DNA of 64,000 nucleotides from Pseudophaeobacter sp. (lineage in GTDB: Bacteria > Pseudomonadota > Alphaproteobacteria > Rhodobacterales > Rhodobacteraceae). The DNA lies in NCBI GenBank assembly GCA_027019165.1, contig JALUXC010000012.1, positions 752,773 to 816,772 of the forward strand. Direction: 5' to 3'. A program made the translations under genes and the position numbers. Position 1 is the stretch's first letter, and each line of letters begins with the position of its first letter. Positions 1 through 8,388 of this stretch are shown here, piece by piece. Under the pieces are notes generated by a model that did no database searches, was not told where the DNA came from, and was given only the letters and a program-made list of their open reading frames with translations.

Positions 1-2034
1 ACGCTGCTGCCGCCCGGCCAGATCTTTCTCCATCCCGACACGGCCGCCACCATGGATCCAGAGGCTGACGTTCCGCCAATTGTTACCTCTCTGGCTGTTC
101 CCCGCGGGACCGTAATCGCTGATATCGCGCTGGCGAGCCGACTGCTTGGCAGGCCAGAACATCTCACCCGGCTGGTCATCCTTCCGGACCAGCCGCTGCT
201 GCAGCAACCTCTGGCCGATGTGGCGCCACATCTTGTGCGTATCGAAGCAGACACGGCCGGAACCGCAACAGAAAGGCTCACTGACAGCTTTCACCTGAAC
301 CTCACGGCTTTTGGTCTTTTGTCCTTTGCCGTGGGGCTTTTTATTGTTCAGGGCAGTGTCGCGCTGGGTATGGAGCAGCGGCGCGGGCTGTTTCGAACGC
401 TGCGCAGTCTCGGTGTGCCTCTAACTGCGCTCATGGCCTTGCTGGCGGCAGAACTGGTGTTGATGGCGCTTGTGGCCGGATCACTTGGACTGACCTTTGG
501 CTATGGCGTGGCAGCGGCGCTCCTTCCTGACGTAAGCGCAACCCTTTCCGGCCTATATGGTGCAAACGTCGACGGCAGCCTGACGCTGCGCCCGGTCTGG
601 GTCCTGTCGGGACTGGCCATGGCGCTGGGCGGCGCCGCGCTGGCCGGCGCACGCGCGTTCTATGCGCTTTGGTCCATGCCCATTCTGACCGCACCAAGGG
701 CCGGCGGGCGTATCCGGCGCGCCGAGCGCAGCTTTGTGATATTGGCTGTCGTTGGTGCAACCATGATCCTGGGCGCTCTACTGATCCTGTGGCAGTTTGA
801 CGGACTATTGGCCGGTTTCCTGTTTCTGGGTGGCATCATGCTGGGCGCCGCCCTAGTGCTGCCGCTCTGCCTGACCCTCTTGCTGCGCTTTGGTGCAAAA
901 ACCGCCAAAGGCCCGATTGCGGAGTGGCTCTGGGCGGATACCCGGGCACAGCTTCCGGGCCTATCCCTTGCATTGATGGCCCTGATGCTGGCGCTGGCAG
1001 CCAACGTGGGTGTTGGAACCATGGTATCCAGCTTTCGCCTCACCTTTGTGGGCTGGCTCGACCAACGCCTTGCGGCCGAGATCTATGTAACGGTGGACAA
1101 CGACGACCAAGGCGCCGCTTTGGCGGAGTGGATCGCCCAACGAGAAGATGCCCGCGCCTTGCCGATCCGTTGGCATGACACCACCCATCAGCAAGCCCCG
1201 CTTCGGATCTACGGCATCCTCGACGATCCAACTTACCGGAACAACTGGCCAATCCTGGATGCTCTACCAGACGTTTGGACCCAAATAGCAGACGGAAACG
1301 GGGTTTTGATCAACGAACAGCTGGCCCGCCGCCACGGCTACGGTCCAGGAGACAGGATCCTGCTGTCCGACAGCTGGAACATGACCATTGCAGGCATTTA
1401 CTCCGACTATGGAAACCCCAATGGTCAGGCGATCCTGTCTCTGCCGCTGTTGCTGGAGCAAGTGGGGCCTATCGCGAACCGGCAGTTTGGTATCCGGATC
1501 AGGCCACGGGAGGCTGCGCAGCTCATTCAGGACATCCGCAACCGCTACGACCTTCCGCCTGAACGCGTCGCAGACCAATCCACGATCAAGGCGCAGTCGC
1601 TGTCCATTTTCGATCGGACCTTTGTCGTCACCGATGCGCTGAATGTGCTCACCCTGGGCGTCGCCGCCTTTGCCATGCTCACGAGCCTTTTGACGCTCTG
1701 GGGGCAGCGCCTACCGCAGCTGGCGCCAATCTGGGCCATGGGCATCACGCGCAAGAATCTGGCGCGGCTTGATATCCTTCGCAGCCTCTTGTTGGCCGCC
1801 CTCACTGCCTGTTTTGCACTGCCGCTTGGGCTGGCCCTGGCCTGGGCCCTGCTGGCGGTCATCAATGTCGAAGCCTTTGGCTGGCGTCTGCCGATGTACC
1901 TCTTTCCTTCGGACTGGGCGCGCCTCTTTGTCTTTGCGCTGCTGGCCGCCGCGCTGGCCGCCCTCCTGCCGGCACGAAAGCTGGAGAAACTCTCGCCATC
2001 CGAGCTATTGAAGGCCTTTGCAAATGAACGCTAG
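1..2034 (+). CDS. FtsX-family ABC transporter permease (5' end outside window)
   Basis: The reading frame is open from the first base, so the true start lies upstream of the window. About 677 residues are visible. Hydrophobic segments occur near nt 300-370, 425-530, 595-660, 735-800, 810-890, 955-1040, 1635-1700, 1785-1865 and 1920-1975, with a long hydrophilic stretch at about 1050-1620. This is the two-bundle layout of FtsX/MacB-type permeases, whose large loops lie outside the membrane. Such permeases do not carry small solutes; they work with an ATPase to extract or move lipoproteins and envelope proteins. The next gene encodes a secreted lipocalin-like AttH protein and overlaps this one, matching the known att-type arrangement of ATPase, permease and AttH. 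The ATPase gene is expected just left of the window. The substrate is unknown. Confidence 0.88.
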   Translation, partial: TLLPPGQIFLHPDTAATMDPEADVPPIVTSLAVPRGTVIADIALASRLLGRPEHLTRLVILPDQPLLQQPLADVAPHLVRIEADTAGTATERLTDSFHLNLTAFGLLSFAVGLFIVQGSVALGMEQRRGLFRTLRSLGVPLTALMALLAAELVLMALVAGSLGLTFGYGVAAALLPDVSATLSGLYGANVDGSLTLRPVWVLSGLAMALGGAALAGARAFYALWSMPILTAPRAGGRIRRAERSFVILAVVGATMILGALLILWQFDGLLAGFLFLGGIMLGAALVLPLCLTLLLRFGAKTAKGPIAEWLWADTRAQLPGLSLALMALMLALAANVGVGTMVSSFRLTFVGWLDQRLAAEIYVTVDNDDQGAALAEWIAQREDARALPIRWHDTTHQQAPLRIYGILDDPTYRNNWPILDALPDVWTQIADGNGVLINEQLARRHGYGPGDRILLSDSWNMTIAGIYSDYGNPNGQAILSLPLLLEQVGPIANRQFGIRIRPREAAQLIQDIRNRYDLPPERVADQSTIKAQSLSIFDRTFVVTDALNVLTLGVAAFAMLTSLLTLWGQRLPQLAPIWAMGITRKNLARLDILRSLLLAALTACFALPLGLALAWALLAVINVEAFGWRLPMYLFPSDWARLFVFALLAAALAALLPARKLEKLSPSELLKAFANER

Positions 2035-3097
2035 AGGATCTTTCACCCGAATCTGCCTGTACTGCATTGCCCTCCTTGCGGTTGCCACCAGCGCACATGC
2101 GCAGGGGTTTGCAGGCCTTGGAACCGAGGCCAGCGGTTTTGCCGTTCCTGAGCGTGGCGCCGCGCTCGACTTTCCCCGTGATCACGGCCCGCACCCCGCT
2201 TATCGCATTGAATGGTGGTATCTTACCGCAAACCTAAAAGGCGAAGACGGTGCGGACTACGGCATTCAGTGGACCTTGTTCCGGTCAGCCCTGGCCCCGC
2301 ATGAGCAATCCGGCTGGGCCAGTCCACAGATTTGGATGGGCCATGCGGGACTGACCACGCAGAGGGCACACTATTTTTCCGAACGGCTCGCGCGTGGCGG
2401 CATTGGTCAGGCGGGCGTCACTGCCAGCCCCTTTGCAGCCTGGATCGACGACTGGGAGATGAGAGCGACTGACACAGGGATCGATGCCATGACCCTCACG
2501 GCAAACGCGCCTGCGTTTTCCTATGTGCTGGATCTTGAGGCTCAAGGGCCGCTGGTCTTGCACGGGGACAAGGGCTACTCGGTAAAATCCCAAAGCGGTC
2601 AGGCCAGCTACTACTACTCACAACCCCGCTATGAGGTCAGCGGAACACTGACCCTTCCCTCCGGCCCAGTCACGGTTGCCGGTCAGGCCTGGCTGGACCG
2701 GGAGTGGTCCAGCCAGCCGCTCGACGAGGATCAAAGCGGCTGGGACTGGTTCTCTCTCTCGTTTGAGAGTGGGGAAAAGCTGATGGGCTTTGTGCTGCGC
2801 GGCGGAGACCGGAATTTCACATCAGGCACCTGGATCGCAGCTGATGGGACGGCAACAGCGCTGGAGCCAGGCCAATTTGCGGCGACCCCTTTGGACTTCA
2901 CTAGTGTCGAAAGGCGATCCGTACCAACCCGGTGGCAGGTCAACCTGCCCGATCGCAATCTCTCGGCCATTGTGGAAGCAGTGTATCCAAAGGCATGGAT
3001 GGGAACGGCTTTCCCGTATTGGGAAGGCCCGGTACGCGTCAGCGGCAGTCACAGTGGCATGGGATATCTGGAAATGACCGGCTATGAACCCGAATGA
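2024..3097 (+). CDS. AttH/CrtC-like lipocalin-domain secreted protein
   Basis: This 357-residue protein starts with a clear signal peptide (hydrophobic core about residues 9-22, probable cleavage after AHA). The mature part has the features of the AttH / carotenoid 1,2-hydratase-like lipocalin family: an RIEWWYLTANL motif near residue 55, a tryptophan-rich IQWTLFR segment, and a later WLDREWSSQ motif near residue 230. Family members form two lipocalin-like beta barrels. CrtC members hydrate carotenoids, but members next to FtsX permeases are of unknown function and are thought to act in export or envelope processes. I chose ATG 2024 over the TTG at 2018; it overlaps the permease gene by 11 nt, so the two are probably translationally coupled. 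A strong terminator follows directly. No carotenoid gene is nearby, so a hydratase role is not supported. Confidence 0.85.
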   Translation: MNARGSFTRICLYCIALLAVATSAHAQGFAGLGTEASGFAVPERGAALDFPRDHGPHPAYRIEWWYLTANLKGEDGADYGIQWTLFRSALAPHEQSGWASPQIWMGHAGLTTQRAHYFSERLARGGIGQAGVTASPFAAWIDDWEMRATDTGIDAMTLTANAPAFSYVLDLEAQGPLVLHGDKGYSVKSQSGQASYYYSQPRYEVSGTLTLPSGPVTVAGQAWLDREWSSQPLDEDQSGWDWFSLSFESGEKLMGFVLRGGDRNFTSGTWIAADGTATALEPGQFAATPLDFTSVERRSVPTRWQVNLPDRNLSAIVEAVYPKAWMGTAFPYWEGPVRVSGSHSGMGYLEMTGYEPE

Positions 3098-3127
3098 AAA
3101 AGGGGCGCATCAATAACGCCCCTTTTT
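3097..3127. terminator. Bidirectional rho-independent terminator
   Basis: A hairpin pairs GGGGCG (3102-3107) with CGCCCC (3117-3122), extended by an A5 run on the left and a T5 run on the right. It works in both directions and sits between the convergent AttH-like gene and uspA. Confidence 0.85.
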
Positions 3128-3147
3128 GGTTCTATCTTGGCCACGCC

Positions 3148-3579
3148 TTATCGCACCACATAGACTGAACAGTCTGAATGCCGGATGACCCGCGCCGCGT
3201 TTGGACCCAAGAGATAATCTTTCAGATCCGGCTTATGAGCCCCGATCACGATCAGATCGGTACCCGCCTTGGCAGCCACGTTCAGGATCTCCTGATAGGC
3301 GGTGCCGGTGGCCACCAGATGACGCACCTTGGCATTGCGCTCGGCTCCAAGAACCTTTTCGCAAAGCTGGCTCAGATGTGCCGCCGTATCCTTGACTGCC
3401 TTTTCGTGGTGGTGTTCCTCGAAAAAGCCCGAGACCCAGCTTTCGCCGAAATCCGGCAGCACGTTCACGACATCCAGCTGCGCATCGTCCAACTCGGCCA
3501 GACGCGCGGCTTCGGTTAGAACTTTGCGATCCAACGCGGGATCGCCCAGTTCAAGCGCGCAGAGAACAGATTTGCTCAT
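3148..3579 (-). CDS. Universal stress protein UspA family, TRAP-associated
   Basis: This 143-residue single-domain protein has the UspA fold pattern: an N-terminal VLCALELGD strand-loop and a C-terminal VIGAHKPDLKDYLLGPNAARVIRHSDCSVYVVR region. That region corresponds to the ATP-binding G-x2-G-x9-G(S/T) loop but reads GAHKPD...LLGPNAARV, so the glycine pattern is only partly kept and nucleotide binding is uncertain. The start codon overlaps the permease stop by four bases (ATGA), which indicates translational coupling. In Halomonas the UspA protein TeaD is encoded with the TeaABC TRAP transporter and modulates uptake. The same role is inferred here from the arrangement, not from sequence. Confidence 0.9.
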   Translation of the reverse strand: MSKSVLCALELGDPALDRKVLTEAARLAELDDAQLDVVNVLPDFGESWVSGFFEEHHHEKAVKDTAAHLSQLCEKVLGAERNAKVRHLVATGTAYQEILNVAAKAGTDLIVIGAHKPDLKDYLLGPNAARVIRHSDCSVYVVR

Positions 3580-6185
3580 GCCGGTACTCCTTCCTTGCTG
3601 GCGCGGCTGCGCTGCATCAGGGCCACGAGGGCCAAAAGCAGCAGCGCGGGAATAAAGACCAGCTCTTTTGGCAGCTGATCCTGCGGCGCCTTGATGGCCG
3701 TTACCTGAACAGGTTCATCACCATAGAAGTCAAAGCTGCCAAGGGCCTCTTCGGCTGGGGTGCCAAAGCCAGGCGCATCCAGTATCATCATCCCGTCCTC
3801 AGGCATGAGGACAAGACCGATACCTTCGGCCATGGCCATGCCGTCACCCGATCCATCCGAAGGGATCACCAGCGTGGTCGAGGCCGCGCCACCAGTGTCG
3901 AAATCCGGCCCTTCGATACGCAGACGGATGTCCTGCCCTTCATGCGAAGCGGCAAGCGCCGTGACCAATTCTGTCGGATGCACATCGGCAAAGGGCGGCA
4001 TGATCCGGTTCATAAAGAAATCAGGCCGGAACAGGGTAAAGGCGACCAGAACCAGCAGCACGCTTTCATAGATGCGGCTGCGGGTCAGGAAATAGCCCAT
4101 GGTGCCGGCGGTGAAGACCAGGATCGCGATGGTCGCGGATATGGCGACCAATAGGCCTTGCCACCATGTGACGTCGATCAACAACAGGTCAGTGTTGAAG
4201 ATAAAGACAAAGGGCAGCGCCACGGTGCGCAAGCTGTAAAAGAAGGCCACAAAGCCAGTGCGGATCGCATCGCCCCCCGACACCGCCGCCGCCGCGAAAC
4301 TGGCAAGACCCACCGGCGGTGTCACATCGGCCATGATCCCAAAGTAGAAGACAAAGAGATGCACGGCGATCAAAGGCACAATCAGCCCCGATTGCGCGCC
4401 GAGCTCCACCACAACCCCCGCCATCAGCGAGCTGACCACGATGTAGTTCGCCGTGGTCGGCAGCCCCATGCCAAGAACCAGCGACAGAAGGCCAACCATG
4501 ATCAACATCAGGATCAGGTTGCCGCCGGACAGGAACTCCACCAGCTCCGACATCACCTGCCCCACGCCGGTCAGCGTCACGGTGCCGACGATCACACCTG
4601 CTGTAGCGGTCGCAAGGGCAATACCGATCATGTTGCGGGCGCCGTCGATCATCCCGTGCCAAAGGTCATTCACCCCGTCCATGAAATTGAACGCCAGGTT
4701 GGACTGCCCCCGGAACAGCGCCTTGAGCGGTTTTTGTGTCAACAGGATCACGAACAGCAAAGCAGTGGCCCAGAACGCCGAGAGACCCGGCGACTTCTGC
4801 TCGATCATCAGGAAGTAGACCAACACGATGATCGGCAGGAGGTAATGAAGACCGGCTTTGTAGATCTTGCCCACATCCGGCAGTTCCACGACTTCGGCAT
4901 TTGGATCATCCGGCACCAGGTCTTCGACCCCGGCGGCGAGTTTCAGCAGAACCAGATAGGCCGCAACCACCAAAAGCGACAGAGCAAGCCCTGAGGCCCC
5001 TGGAACGAGCGCAATGACCCACGAGACCGGATATTGCACGCCATAGCAAAGCGCTGCGAAGCCCGCAAAGAAGGCCGCCATGCCGCCAATCGTGCGCCCC
5101 ATGGAGACAACCCGGTTGCCAAGCGTGGGCATGTTTCGTTTCACCGCCTCCAGATGCACGATGTAGACCAGCGCGATGTATGAAATCGCGGCTGGCAAGA
5201 AGGCATGGGTGATTACCTCGACATAGGAAATGCCCACATATTCCACCATCAAGAAGGCCGCAGCCCCCATTACCGGCGGCATGATCTGACCGTTAACGGA
5301 AGAGGCCACCTCGACCGAGCCAGCCTGTTCGTTGGAAAAGCCCACCCGCTTCATCAGCGGGATGGTAAAGGTACCGGTGGTCACAACGTTTGCGATGGAT
5401 GAGCCGGAGATCAGACCTGTCGCCGCGGAGCCCACGACAGCTGCCTTGGCCGGGCCACCGCGCAGGTGGCCAAGGGCGCCAAAGGCCATCTTGATGAAGT
5501 AGTTCCCCGCCCCAGCCTTATCGAGCAGCGCGCCGAACAGGACAAACAGGAAGACGAATTTGGTTGAGACACCGAGCGCGATTCCAAAGACCCCTTCAGA
5601 GGTGATCCACATGTGGCTCATCGCCTTTTTGAGGCTCGCGCCCTTCCAGCGAATGACTTCGGGAACAATCTCGGAGGAGCCAAAGAAGACATAAAGAAGA
5701 AAGATCGTCGCAATGATCGCCATGGCCGGGCCAAGCGCGCGCCGCGCCGCCTCGAACAGCAGCACCAGACCAGCAAGCGCGAACCATTTGTCCATGTCAT
5801 CGGCCAGCCCGCCGGAATTGACGATTTTCTGATAGAAAATATAGCCGTAAAGCGCGATACCCGCGCCTGCGATGGAAAAGAGCCAATCCTGGATCGGGAT
5901 ATGACCGCGCGGACTGGTTTTCAACGCCGGATAGGCTGCGTATGCTAGGAAAATGGCAAAGGCCAGATGGATCTGGCGAGAATTGTTCACAACGCTGCCC
6001 GGCAGGATCAGGTTGGATAAGGGTGAGGCCAGAATGACCTGAAACACGGACCAGATTACCGCAACAATGGCAAGGAACAGCCCCACGGACCCGACCGGGT
6101 TCCGCGCGCCGGCATCGGAGGATGCGACCAGTTCCTGCAACTCTTCTTCGGTAAGCGGTCGATTTCCTTGCGCATCGGATGTCAT
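3576..6185 (-). CDS. TRAP transporter fused permease, TAXI type, with C-terminal DUF3394-like region
   Basis: The 869-residue protein fuses the small (DctQ-like) and large (DctM-like) TRAP membrane subunits, as is usual for TAXI-type systems. An N-terminal helical bundle (residues about 30-170) is followed by the large permease region (about 170-700) with typical motifs such as GSAATGLISGSSIANVVTTG and MGLPTTANYIV. A hydrophilic extension at about 745-840 matches the DUF3394 domain found on many TAXI permeases, and a last transmembrane segment (about 845-862) closes the protein. It drives sodium- or proton-coupled uptake of an organic substrate handed over by the binding protein encoded upstream. 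The GGGGAGAT ribosome site lies six bases before ATG 6185. It overlaps uspA by 4 nt. The substrate cannot be told from sequence. Confidence 0.93.
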   Translation of the reverse strand: MTSDAQGNRPLTEEELQELVASSDAGARNPVGSVGLFLAIVAVIWSVFQVILASPLSNLILPGSVVNNSRQIHLAFAIFLAYAAYPALKTSPRGHIPIQDWLFSIAGAGIALYGYIFYQKIVNSGGLADDMDKWFALAGLVLLFEAARRALGPAMAIIATIFLLYVFFGSSEIVPEVIRWKGASLKKAMSHMWITSEGVFGIALGVSTKFVFLFVLFGALLDKAGAGNYFIKMAFGALGHLRGGPAKAAVVGSAATGLISGSSIANVVTTGTFTIPLMKRVGFSNEQAGSVEVASSVNGQIMPPVMGAAAFLMVEYVGISYVEVITHAFLPAAISYIALVYIVHLEAVKRNMPTLGNRVVSMGRTIGGMAAFFAGFAALCYGVQYPVSWVIALVPGASGLALSLLVVAAYLVLLKLAAGVEDLVPDDPNAEVVELPDVGKIYKAGLHYLLPIIVLVYFLMIEQKSPGLSAFWATALLFVILLTQKPLKALFRGQSNLAFNFMDGVNDLWHGMIDGARNMIGIALATATAGVIVGTVTLTGVGQVMSELVEFLSGGNLILMLIMVGLLSLVLGMGLPTTANYIVVSSLMAGVVVELGAQSGLIVPLIAVHLFVFYFGIMADVTPPVGLASFAAAAVSGGDAIRTGFVAFFYSLRTVALPFVFIFNTDLLLIDVTWWQGLLVAISATIAILVFTAGTMGYFLTRSRIYESVLLVLVAFTLFRPDFFMNRIMPPFADVHPTELVTALAASHEGQDIRLRIEGPDFDTGGAASTTLVIPSDGSGDGMAMAEGIGLVLMPEDGMMILDAPGFGTPAEEALGSFDFYGDEPVQVTAIKAPQDQLPKELVFIPALLLLALVALMQRSRASKEGVPA

Positions 6186-6272
6186 GGATAATCTCCCCTG
6201 CGGAGCGCCATCAAACGGCTCCGCCTATTGTGATTGGCGCCTATCGAGACAAGAATACCCTCTTGGCGCAAG

Positions 6273-6297
6273 GAAGGGGCAAACGCGCTGCCCCTTC
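6273..6297 (-). promoter_or_regulatory. Intercistronic stem-loop between TRAP binding protein and permease
   Basis: AAGGGGCA (6274-6281) pairs with TGCCCCTT (6289-6296) around a 7-nt loop, with no run of T after it. It lies just after the binding-protein stop and before the permease start. Stem-loops at this place commonly stabilise the upstream mRNA or partly terminate transcription, so that binding protein exceeds permease. That role is inferred. Confidence 0.5.
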
Positions 6298-6315
6298 GAG
6301 GTTTAAAAGCAGATC

Positions 6316-7281
6316 TTACTCGATCCAGCCTTTTTCACGATAGTATTTGGCCGCACCGTCATGCAGCGGCGCAGACAGACCGTCCGCAATCATCTCTTCC
6401 GGCTTGAGGTTTGCAAAGGCCGGGTGCAGTTTTTTGAAGGCGTCGAAGTTTTCAAACACCGACTTCACAACCGCATAGACCGCATCTTCGGAGACATCGG
6501 TGGAGGAGACGAAAGTCGCGCCGACACCAAAAGTCTGAGTGTCAGCGTCAGACCCGCGATACATGCCGCCCGGAATGGTTGCCATACGGTAGAAGGAGTT
6601 GTCGGCAACCAGCTTTTCGACTGCAGGGCCGTCGACGGTCACCAGAACCGAGTCACAGGCAGTGGTGGCTTCCTGGATCGAGCCAGAGGGGTGACCCACG
6701 GTATAAACCATCGCGTCGATCTGGTTGTCGCACAGGGCGGCGGACTGTTCGGCAGCTTTCAGCTCGGTTGCAAGGGCAAAGTCTTCCATGCCCCAGCCTT
6801 TGGCTTCCATAAGCACTTCCATGGTGCCACGCTGGCCGGAGCCAGGGTTGCCGATGTTGACTCGCTTGCCTTTGAGATCGTCAAAGTTGGTCACGCCAGC
6901 GTCGGCACGGGCCACCACGGTGAAGGGCTCGGGGTGGACCGAGAAGACCGCGCGCAGACCTTCAAATGCGCCCTGCTCTTCAAACTTCGAGGTGCCGTTA
7001 TAGGCATGGTACTGCCAGTCGGACTGGGCCACACCGAACTGCAGCTCGCCTTCGCGGATGGTGTTGATGTTGTAGACAGAACCACCGGTGGACTCGACGG
7101 CACATTTGAAACCGTGCTCTTTGCGGGTTTTGTTCACCAGACGACAGATCGCACCACCAGTCGGGTAGTACACACCGGTCACACCGCCGGTCCCAATGGT
7201 AATGTATTCCTGAGCTTGCACGGCCGGCGCCATGAAGGCGACTGCCACGAAAGCACCGATCGAGATTTTTGCGTGTTTCAT
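6316..7281 (-). CDS. TAXI-family TRAP transporter solute-binding protein
   Basis: The 321-residue protein has a signal peptide (KHAKISIGAFVAVAFMAPA, cleavage probably after VQA) and the TAXI family opening ITIGTGGVTGVYYPTGGAICRLVNK. Later family motifs include STGGSVYNI and the segment VNIGNPGSGQRGTMEVL. It binds the substrate in the periplasm and delivers it to the fused permease encoded downstream. I chose ATG 7281 because a GGGAGAA ribosome site precedes it and the signal peptide starts there; the frame is open 84 nt further upstream but without such support. Related TAXI proteins bind amino or dicarboxylic acids, but specificity cannot be assigned here. A perfect palindrome at 7392-7407 lies about 110 nt upstream and may be an operator. 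Confidence 0.93.
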   Translation of the reverse strand: MKHAKISIGAFVAVAFMAPAVQAQEYITIGTGGVTGVYYPTGGAICRLVNKTRKEHGFKCAVESTGGSVYNINTIREGELQFGVAQSDWQYHAYNGTSKFEEQGAFEGLRAVFSVHPEPFTVVARADAGVTNFDDLKGKRVNIGNPGSGQRGTMEVLMEAKGWGMEDFALATELKAAEQSAALCDNQIDAMVYTVGHPSGSIQEATTACDSVLVTVDGPAVEKLVADNSFYRMATIPGGMYRGSDADTQTFGVGATFVSSTDVSEDAVYAVVKSVFENFDAFKKLHPAFANLKPEEMIADGLSAPLHDGAAKYYREKGWIE

Positions 7282-7391
7282 TTGGTCATTTCTCCCATTT
7301 CTGATCTTATTTTGAGTGATGCCCCACTGCGCAATGCCCTGTGAGCCATCTTTTTGAAAACACAATCCGGGTCACTGGTGATCAACGGACG

Positions 7392-7407
7392 CTGAACCCT
7401 GGTTCAG
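7392..7407. promoter_or_regulatory. Candidate operator upstream of the TRAP operon
   Basis: CTGAACC and GGTTCAG form a perfect palindrome with a 2-bp spacer. It lies about 110 nt upstream of the TRAP binding-protein start, a plausible place for a local regulator. No regulator gene is adjacent, so the binding factor is unknown. Confidence 0.35.
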
Positions 7408-7835
7408 AGCGACCAAGATCCAATGGCCCAACAGATGCCCCCAGCCTCACAGGCGATGTCCCGCCCTGTCAACTCCGGCGTCTCCGCGTGTCATGGAAAC
7501 CCCGTGATTTCGGCATATATGCTATTCAGGCTTGGATTTTCCCCTCCTGATCGAGCCACCCCCGGATTCGCCAAACTGTGTCAGAATGTCGCACTGATTT
7601 GCAAGGCCGGAATCGAGCGTGACCCAAAGATTTTGGCCCGCAAGGCCCACAACGATCCCTTGGCTTGCTCAGGTCTCACGGCCACCTTTTCCAAAAACCA
7701 AAATCAGATCGGAAACCCGAAATCCCGTTTTGCCGACCATGCCGTCCACTGCCTCTCAGATAGCGCAAGAAAGGCGCAAAATCGGAACATCACAACATTG
7801 GAATACGTGACAAAAAGCGGCCACATGGCTAAAAA

Positions 7836-7860
7836 TGAAAAACGGGTTGGAAAACAAACC
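7836..7860 (-). terminator. Orphan minus-strand rho-independent terminator
   Basis: Read on the minus strand, CGGGTT and AACCCG form a stem followed by TTTTTC and more T-rich sequence. No accepted minus-strand gene lies upstream of it (to the right), so it either ends an unseen transcript or is a remnant. Confidence 0.5.
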
Positions 7861-7934
7861 CGCTTTCACGGCAGTTCCCAGCCACCCATGCCTCCCGTTT
7901 TTGCCGGGGCAGGACGAATGGGGTCGCCGCGCAA

Positions 7935-8246
7935 ATGAGGCCTTGCGTTCAACTGGATACCGACACGATGATCCGGCTTAGTGACATCCTGGAGACGGCT
8001 CCCGAGCTCAACACATTCTGGGCCTTGGAGCGCTGCGTTTCGATCGCTGCACGCTCCATGCCGTATCCAAAACAAGACCTCTTTGGCGACAAACTCCAAA
8101 GCCAGGCCCAGAACACAGGTCACACGCACCTGACATTCTTGAACTGCGATGTGGTCCCCGAATTTCGGGACACTCCGCGCAAATGGCAGTTGATCCTGAT
8201 TTCAGCCTTTGAGCGCGGCCAGCGTGCACGTGCGATGAAACTCTGA
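7935..8246 (+). CDS. Doubtful hypothetical protein
   Basis: A 103-codon frame (or 92 codons from ATG 7968) has moderately coding-like third positions and a protein-like composition, including an internal FLNCDVVPEFRDTPRKW segment. I see no ribosome site at either start and no family I recognise. It may be a degraded gene or chance. It ends 140 nt before mtnA. Confidence 0.2.
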   Translation: MRPCVQLDTDTMIRLSDILETAPELNTFWALERCVSIAARSMPYPKQDLFGDKLQSQAQNTGHTHLTFLNCDVVPEFRDTPRKWQLILISAFERGQRARAMKL

Positions 8247-8388
8247 CGCCTCTCCAAAGTGACCGCAGCCGTTTTTGGCCCTCTGCAAAGGTACGACGAA
8301 TATTGGCAGGCCTCCTCTTTGCCGCCTCTTGCACGGCGACAAAAAATCTCTCACAACATCGGTGCAGCCGCTTTCAAAGGAGCCCCCA

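Larger units (their letters stand above)
7282..8388. other. 1.1-kb intergenic region between divergent TRAP and mtnA operons
   Basis: No convincing gene is visible. It holds the upstream regions of both flanking operons, a palindrome (7392-7407), a minus-strand terminator-like hairpin (about 7836-7860) and one doubtful plus-strand reading frame (7935-8246). Upstream of mtnA an AAAGGAG ribosome site (8375-8381) is clear. The 7410-7830 stretch is low in coding character on both strands. Confidence 0.6.

Noticed and set aside
4158-4994. 278-codon plus-strand frame opposite the TRAP permease
   Set aside because: Its composition (His, Gln and Arg in excess) is typical of antisense frames in high-GC membrane-protein genes, and the permease on the other strand is certain.
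6361-7344. 327-codon plus-strand frame opposite the TAXI binding protein
   Set aside because: It mirrors a well-supported gene with signal peptide and family motifs; no family or ribosome site on this strand.
7866-8129. 87-codon minus-strand frame ending just before a terminator
   Set aside because: The link with the terminator is tempting, but the translated sequence is unlike a folded protein, there is no ribosome site and no family.
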